Below are positions 5,428-8,207 of a DNA stretch of 8,207 bases, one piece after another (the stretch's first letter is position 1; each line of letters begins with the position of its first letter). The stretch is from Nitriliruptoraceae bacterium (GTDB taxonomy: Bacteria > Actinomycetota > Nitriliruptoria > Nitriliruptorales > Nitriliruptoraceae). The translations under genes were made by a program, and so were the position numbers. The notes under the pieces are model-generated. The model ran no database searches. It worked only from the letters and a program-made list of their open reading frames with translations, and was not told where the DNA came from. Where the stretch lies: positions 1 to 8,207 of the forward strand of contig SKLC01000329.1 in the NCBI GenBank assembly GCA_007123425.1, written 5' to 3'.

Positions 5428-6845
5428 ACACGGAGCGAGACGAGCTGTTCATCGACGGCGCATGGACGTCGCCGTCGGGGTCGCAGACCATGCCGGTCGA
5501 GAACCCCACCACCGAGGACGTCATGGGCCACATCCCCGAGGGGGACGCCCAGGACGTCGACCGGGCGGTGAAGGCCGCCGCGGGCGCACTGGACGAGTGG
5601 TCGCAGGTCCCCGCCGAGGAGCGCGCCGCCTACGTCGCCAAGATCGCCGAGGGCCTGGCGGCTCGCCAGACCGAGCTCGCAGAGCTGGTCACCGGCGAGC
5701 TCGGCATGCCCATCAACTGGTCGAACATGATCCAGGCCGGCCTGCCGCAGCTCACCTTCGGCTCGATGCCCGATGTGCTCAGCCAGGTCGCCCTCGAGGA
5801 GGAGATCGGCAACGCGCTGGTCGTCCGCGAGCCGCGCGGTGTCGTCGCGGCGATCACGCCCTGGAACTACCCCCTGCACCAGATCGCGCTGAAGATCGCG
5901 CCCGCCCTGACCGCCGGCAACACCGTGGTGCTCAAGCCCAGCGAGGTCGTGCCCCTCAACGCGTTCCTGCTCTTCGAGGTCATCGAGGAGCTCGGCCTGC
6001 CGGCCGGCGTGGTCAACCTGGTCACCGGCACCGGCCCGGTCGTGGGCCAGGCCCTGGCCGAGCACTCGCTGGTGGACATGATCACCTTCACCGGCTCGAC
6101 GGGCACCGGCAAGCGCCTCGGCGAGGTCGCGGCGCGCCAGGTCAAGCGCATCGCCCTCGAGCTCGGGGGCAAGTCGGCCAACATCATCCTCGACGACGCC
6201 GACCTTGAGCAGGCGGTGGGCGCCGGCGTGTTCAACTGCTACCTCAACTCCAGCCAGACCTGCATCGCCCAGACCCGCATGCTGGTGCCCGAGAGCCGTC
6301 TCGACGAGGCCACCGACATCGCGCTCACCAACGCCCAGGCGCAGGTCGTGGGCGACCCCATGGCCGAGGGCACGACGCTGGGGCCGCTGGTGTCGGCGGC
6401 CCAGCGCGACCGCGTGCGCAACTACATCGACAAGGGCGTGGCCGAGGGCGCGACCCTGGTGACGGGCGGCAGCGAGGCGCCCGAGGGGCTCGACAAGGGC
6501 TACTTCGTGCAGCCGACGGTGTTCACCAACGTCTCCAACGACATGACGATCGCCCAGGAGGAGATCTTCGGCCCGGTGCTGTCGATCATCCCCTACCGTG
6601 ACGACGATCATGCGGTCGAGATCGCCAACGACTCCCAGTACGGGCTCTCCGGAGCCGTCTGGTCGGGCGACGACGACCGCGCGATGGGCGTCGCCCGGCG
6701 CATCCGGACCGGCCAGATCGAGGTCAACGGCGGCAGCTTCAACCCGATGGCGCCGTTCGGTGGCTACAAGCAGTCCGGCCACGGTCGCGAGGCCGGCAAG
6801 TTCGGCCTCGAGGAGTTCTTCGAGGTCAAGGCGATCCTGCGCTGA
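5424..6845 (+). CDS. NAD(P)+-dependent aldehyde dehydrogenase
   Basis: Predicted cytoplasmic enzyme oxidising an aldehyde to the carboxylic acid with NAD+ or NADP+. It is 473 residues and full length for the ALDH superfamily. Seen: the PWNYP segment with N148, which stabilises the oxyanion; VLKPSE with K171, binding the cofactor; the Rossmann loop FTGSTGTGK; LELGGKSANIILDDADLE with general base E246; the catalytic cysteine C280 in SSQTCIAQTR; EEIFGPVL, which binds the nicotinamide ribose; and the C-terminal NPMAPFGGYKQSG motif. The GTG start follows AAGGAG (5413-5418) with a 5-nt gap and matches the usual ALDH N-terminus. Substrate is not determinable; it belongs to the broad group including betaine, aryl and succinate-semialdehyde-type enzymes. 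The gene is flanked by two strong terminators and has a long leader, so it is probably a single, individually regulated unit. Confidence 0.96.
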   Translation: MNTERDELFIDGAWTSPSGSQTMPVENPTTEDVMGHIPEGDAQDVDRAVKAAAGALDEWSQVPAEERAAYVAKIAEGLAARQTELAELVTGELGMPINWSNMIQAGLPQLTFGSMPDVLSQVALEEEIGNALVVREPRGVVAAITPWNYPLHQIALKIAPALTAGNTVVLKPSEVVPLNAFLLFEVIEELGLPAGVVNLVTGTGPVVGQALAEHSLVDMITFTGSTGTGKRLGEVAARQVKRIALELGGKSANIILDDADLEQAVGAGVFNCYLNSSQTCIAQTRMLVPESRLDEATDIALTNAQAQVVGDPMAEGTTLGPLVSAAQRDRVRNYIDKGVAEGATLVTGGSEAPEGLDKGYFVQPTVFTNVSNDMTIAQEEIFGPVLSIIPYRDDDHAVEIANDSQYGLSGAVWSGDDDRAMGVARRIRTGQIEVNGGSFNPMAPFGGYKQSGHGREAGKFGLEEFFEVKAILR

Positions 6846-6871
6846 GCGTGCTGGCGCCCCCGTGACGCGGT

Positions 6872-6906
6872 CACCGTAGGCCCCGCCGTCGGCGGGGCCT
6901 ACGGTG
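6872..6906 (+). terminator. Strong hairpin terminator after the aldehyde dehydrogenase gene
   Basis: CACCGTAGGCCCCGCC (6872-6887) and its exact reverse complement (6891-6906) form a perfect 16-bp stem with a GTC loop, 26 nt after the stop codon. It has no T tract. It separates the aldehyde dehydrogenase from the F420 oxidoreductase gene. Confidence 0.8.
6900..6905 (+). promoter_or_regulatory. Possible -10 element of the F420 oxidoreductase gene, inside the terminator arm
   Basis: TACGGT followed by GTG fits a TANNNTG -10 and ends 46 nt before the ATG at 6952. It lies in the right arm of the terminator hairpin, and no -35 is visible. The downstream gene must otherwise rely on readthrough, so a promoter somewhere in 6846-6951 is expected. 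Confidence 0.22.
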
Positions 6907-6951
6907 TGTCCCGACCCGAGCCGCCCGCGGCCCCGCGACGAAGGAGACGAG

Positions 6952-7839
6952 ATGCGACCCGATGCCGATCAGCTCCGGCGCCCCGGCGTGTGGCAGTTCA
7001 CCGACCATCTGGATGCCTCCGAGGCCGCCGAGGCCGCCGCCCGCATCGAGGAGCTCGGCTACTCGATGCTCTGGCTGCCCGAGACCGTGGGCCGCGACCC
7101 CTTCGCCCACCTCGCCCACCTGGCGCACCACACGCGGGAGCTGGTGCTGGCCACCGGGATCGCCAACATCTTCCACCGCCACCCGGGCCCCATGAAGCAG
7201 GCCGCCCACACCCTGGCGGAGCAGACCGACGGCCGCATGGTCCTCGGGCTCGGGGTCAGCCATGCGCCCCTGGTCGAGGGCCTGCGCAAGCTCGACTACT
7301 CGCGCCCGCTCGAGCAGATGCGCACCTACCTCGAGGCGATGGACGCCTCGCCCTACCGCGGCCCGGAGGTCGAGGCGCCGCCGCGGCTGCTGGGCGCGCT
7401 CGGCCCGCGCATGCTGGAGCTGGCACGCGACCTCGGCGACGGCGCCCATCCCTACTTCACCACCCCGGAGCACACCCACCGTGCCCGCGAGATCCTCGGC
7501 GCGGACCGGCTGCTGTGCGTCGAGCAGAAGGTGGTGCTCTCCACCGACCCCGAGGAGGCCCGCGAGGCCGCCAACGCGCAGATCGAGCGCTATGCGGCGC
7601 TGCCGAACTACCGCAACAACTGGAAGCGGCTCGGATTCACCGAGGAGCAGATCGAGCACCGCGACCACGCCTTCGTCGACGCGGTGGTCGCCTGGGGCGA
7701 CGAGGAGGCACTGCGGGAGCGGATCCAGGCGCACTACGACGCCGGTGCGACCCACGTGTGCATCCAGCCGGTGCCGCCCGCCGGACGCGGCCGCCCGGAC
7801 TGGACGGTGCTGGAGGCGCTGGCGCCCGCGGCGGGCTGA
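6952..7839 (+). CDS. F420-dependent oxidoreductase, luciferase-like (MSMEG_4141 / TIGR03620 type)
   Basis: Predicted luciferase-like TIM-barrel oxidoreductase that uses coenzyme F420 rather than FMN; the reaction is unknown for this family. It has 295 residues. Family-typical segments: GVWQFTD (12-18), LGYSMLWLPETVGRDPFAH (35-53), ATGIANIF (67-74), LAEQTDGRMVLGLGVSH (88-104) with PLVEGL after it, DGAHPYF (163-169), PNYRNNW (218-224) and ATHVCIQPV (266-274). These follow, almost word for word, the pattern I know for the family named probable F420-dependent oxidoreductase, MSMEG_4141 family. The ATG at 6952 is chosen because AAGGAG (6941-6946) lies 5 nt upstream; an in-frame GTG at 6904 would overlap the terminator. 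The family assignment implies the host makes F420, in line with Actinomycetota. F420 use itself is inferred from family membership. Confidence 0.92.
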   Translation: MRPDADQLRRPGVWQFTDHLDASEAAEAAARIEELGYSMLWLPETVGRDPFAHLAHLAHHTRELVLATGIANIFHRHPGPMKQAAHTLAEQTDGRMVLGLGVSHAPLVEGLRKLDYSRPLEQMRTYLEAMDASPYRGPEVEAPPRLLGALGPRMLELARDLGDGAHPYFTTPEHTHRAREILGADRLLCVEQKVVLSTDPEEAREAANAQIERYAALPNYRNNWKRLGFTEEQIEHRDHAFVDAVVAWGDEEALRERIQAHYDAGATHVCIQPVPPAGRGRPDWTVLEALAPAAG

Positions 7840-7864
7840 TGCCCGTGCGGGCCGGCCGCTGGCC

Positions 7865-7870
7865 TAGCGT
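7865..7870 (+). promoter_or_regulatory. Putative -10 element of the yaaA-like gene
   Basis: TAGCGT followed by GG ends 32 nt before the ATG at 7903, the same motif and spacing as at the GH13 and aldo/keto reductase genes. It lies 25 bp past the stop of the F420 oxidoreductase gene, so the yaaA-like gene probably has its own promoter despite the short gap. No clear -35 is seen. Confidence 0.5.
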
Positions 7871-7902
7871 GGCAGCGACTCCCGACTGAGAGCCGTTGTG
7901 CG

Positions 7903-8207
7903 ATGTCCCGACCGCTGGTGCTCCTGCCCTCGTCGAAGGCGAAGTCCGAAGGGGGCGGCGGCAAGCCCTACGGCGACTCCGCGGCGCTGCACGACCACCC
8001 GCTGGCCACGGCCCGCACCGAGGTCCTCGCCGCGCTGCGAGCGGCCGCCGACGACCTCGACGACGACGGCGTCGGGCGGCTCTGTGGCGTCCGGCCCCAC
8101 GACGCTGCGGCCTGGCGCGACCAGCTCCGGGGGCTCTCGGACGCTCCCACGGCGCCGGCGCATCGCCGCTACACCGGGGTCGTGCACCGCTTCGCGGGCC
8201 TCTCCGA
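7903..8207 (+). CDS. yaaA: YaaA/UPF0246 (DUF328) peroxide-stress family protein, 3' end cut off
   Basis: Predicted cytoplasmic protein of the YaaA family; the E. coli member is induced under peroxide stress and lowers intracellular iron, limiting oxidative damage to DNA. The first 101 residues are visible of about 240-255 expected. Seen: the N-terminal strand and loop LVLLPSSKAKSEGGGGKPY (5-23), matching the family's LxPSxGK-type start; HPLATARTEVLAAL (32-45); and the family signature APTAPAHRRYTGVVHRF (81-97), in which A-P-A-x-x-x-YTGV is the conserved core. The Shine-Dalgarno is weak (GAGAG 7887-7891, 11-nt gap). An oxidative-stress role in this organism is inference from the family. Confidence 0.85.
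   Translation, partial: MSRPLVLLPSSKAKSEGGGGKPYGDSAALHDHPLATARTEVLAALRAAADDLDDDGVGRLCGVRPHDAAAWRDQLRGLSDAPTAPAHRRYTGVVHRFAGLS

Noticed and set aside
5310..6782. A 490-codon open frame on the minus strand across the aldehyde dehydrogenase
   Set aside because: The translation is a His/Asp/Arg/Val-rich antisense mirror of the ALDH codons with no motifs, and the plus-strand gene has every catalytic residue.
7832..7845. Short hairpin CGGGC-TGAT-GCCCG over the stop codon of the F420 oxidoreductase gene
   Set aside because: A 5-bp stem is too short to call a terminator in DNA this GC-rich.
1..8207. Search for CRISPR arrays, tRNA/rRNA genes, insertion sequences, phage or toxin-antitoxin genes
   Set aside because: No regularly spaced repeats, no tRNA-like cloverleaf, no transposase or integrase motifs, and no target-site duplications were seen on reading both strands.

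Overview
The window is about 70% or more G+C, its genes prefer G or C at third codon positions, and three of its starts are GTG. It encodes a predicted F420-dependent oxidoreductase of the MSMEG_4141/TIGR03620 type and an actinobacterial-style membrane protein with a DPDRG segment. Together these point to a high-GC Actinomycetota chromosome. The class cannot be fixed from this window alone. I see no tRNA, rRNA, CRISPR array, transposase, phage gene or integration site, so this looks like core chromosome rather than a mobile island.

Layout. A 5'-complete, 3'-truncated GH13 alpha-glucosidase runs leftwards off the window (1-996, minus). Diverging from it is a membrane-anchored M15 peptidase with an unusual extra domain (1221-2465, plus). 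A stand-alone Rieske 2Fe-2S protein follows (2651-3262, plus) and converges on an aldo/keto reductase (3275-4249, minus) with only 12 bp between them. Diverging from the reductase is a BON-domain membrane protein (4370-5053, plus), closed by a strong hairpin terminator (5108-5145). After a 370-bp gap with a promoter-like site and a structured leader comes an NAD(P)-dependent aldehyde dehydrogenase (5424-6845, plus). A second strong terminator (6872-6906) separates it from the F420 oxidoreductase (6952-7839, plus). The window ends inside a YaaA/UPF0246 peroxide-stress gene (7903 onward, plus).

Functional picture. No clear operon or multi-gene system is present. Most genes look like single transcription units with their own -10-like element and, in two cases, a strong terminator. 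Four are redox proteins (Rieske, aldo/keto reductase, aldehyde dehydrogenase, F420 oxidoreductase) and one is linked to oxidative stress (YaaA), but nothing in the sequence ties them into one pathway.

The most notable non-coding signals are two. A TAGNNTG -10-like element recurs at an almost constant 32-33 nt from several start codons. The aldehyde dehydrogenase has an exceptionally long leader (about 205 nt, against about 25 nt for its neighbours) that can fold to hide its ribosome-binding site and start codon and carries two candidate small ORFs. I did not find convincing evidence of a wholly new biological system.
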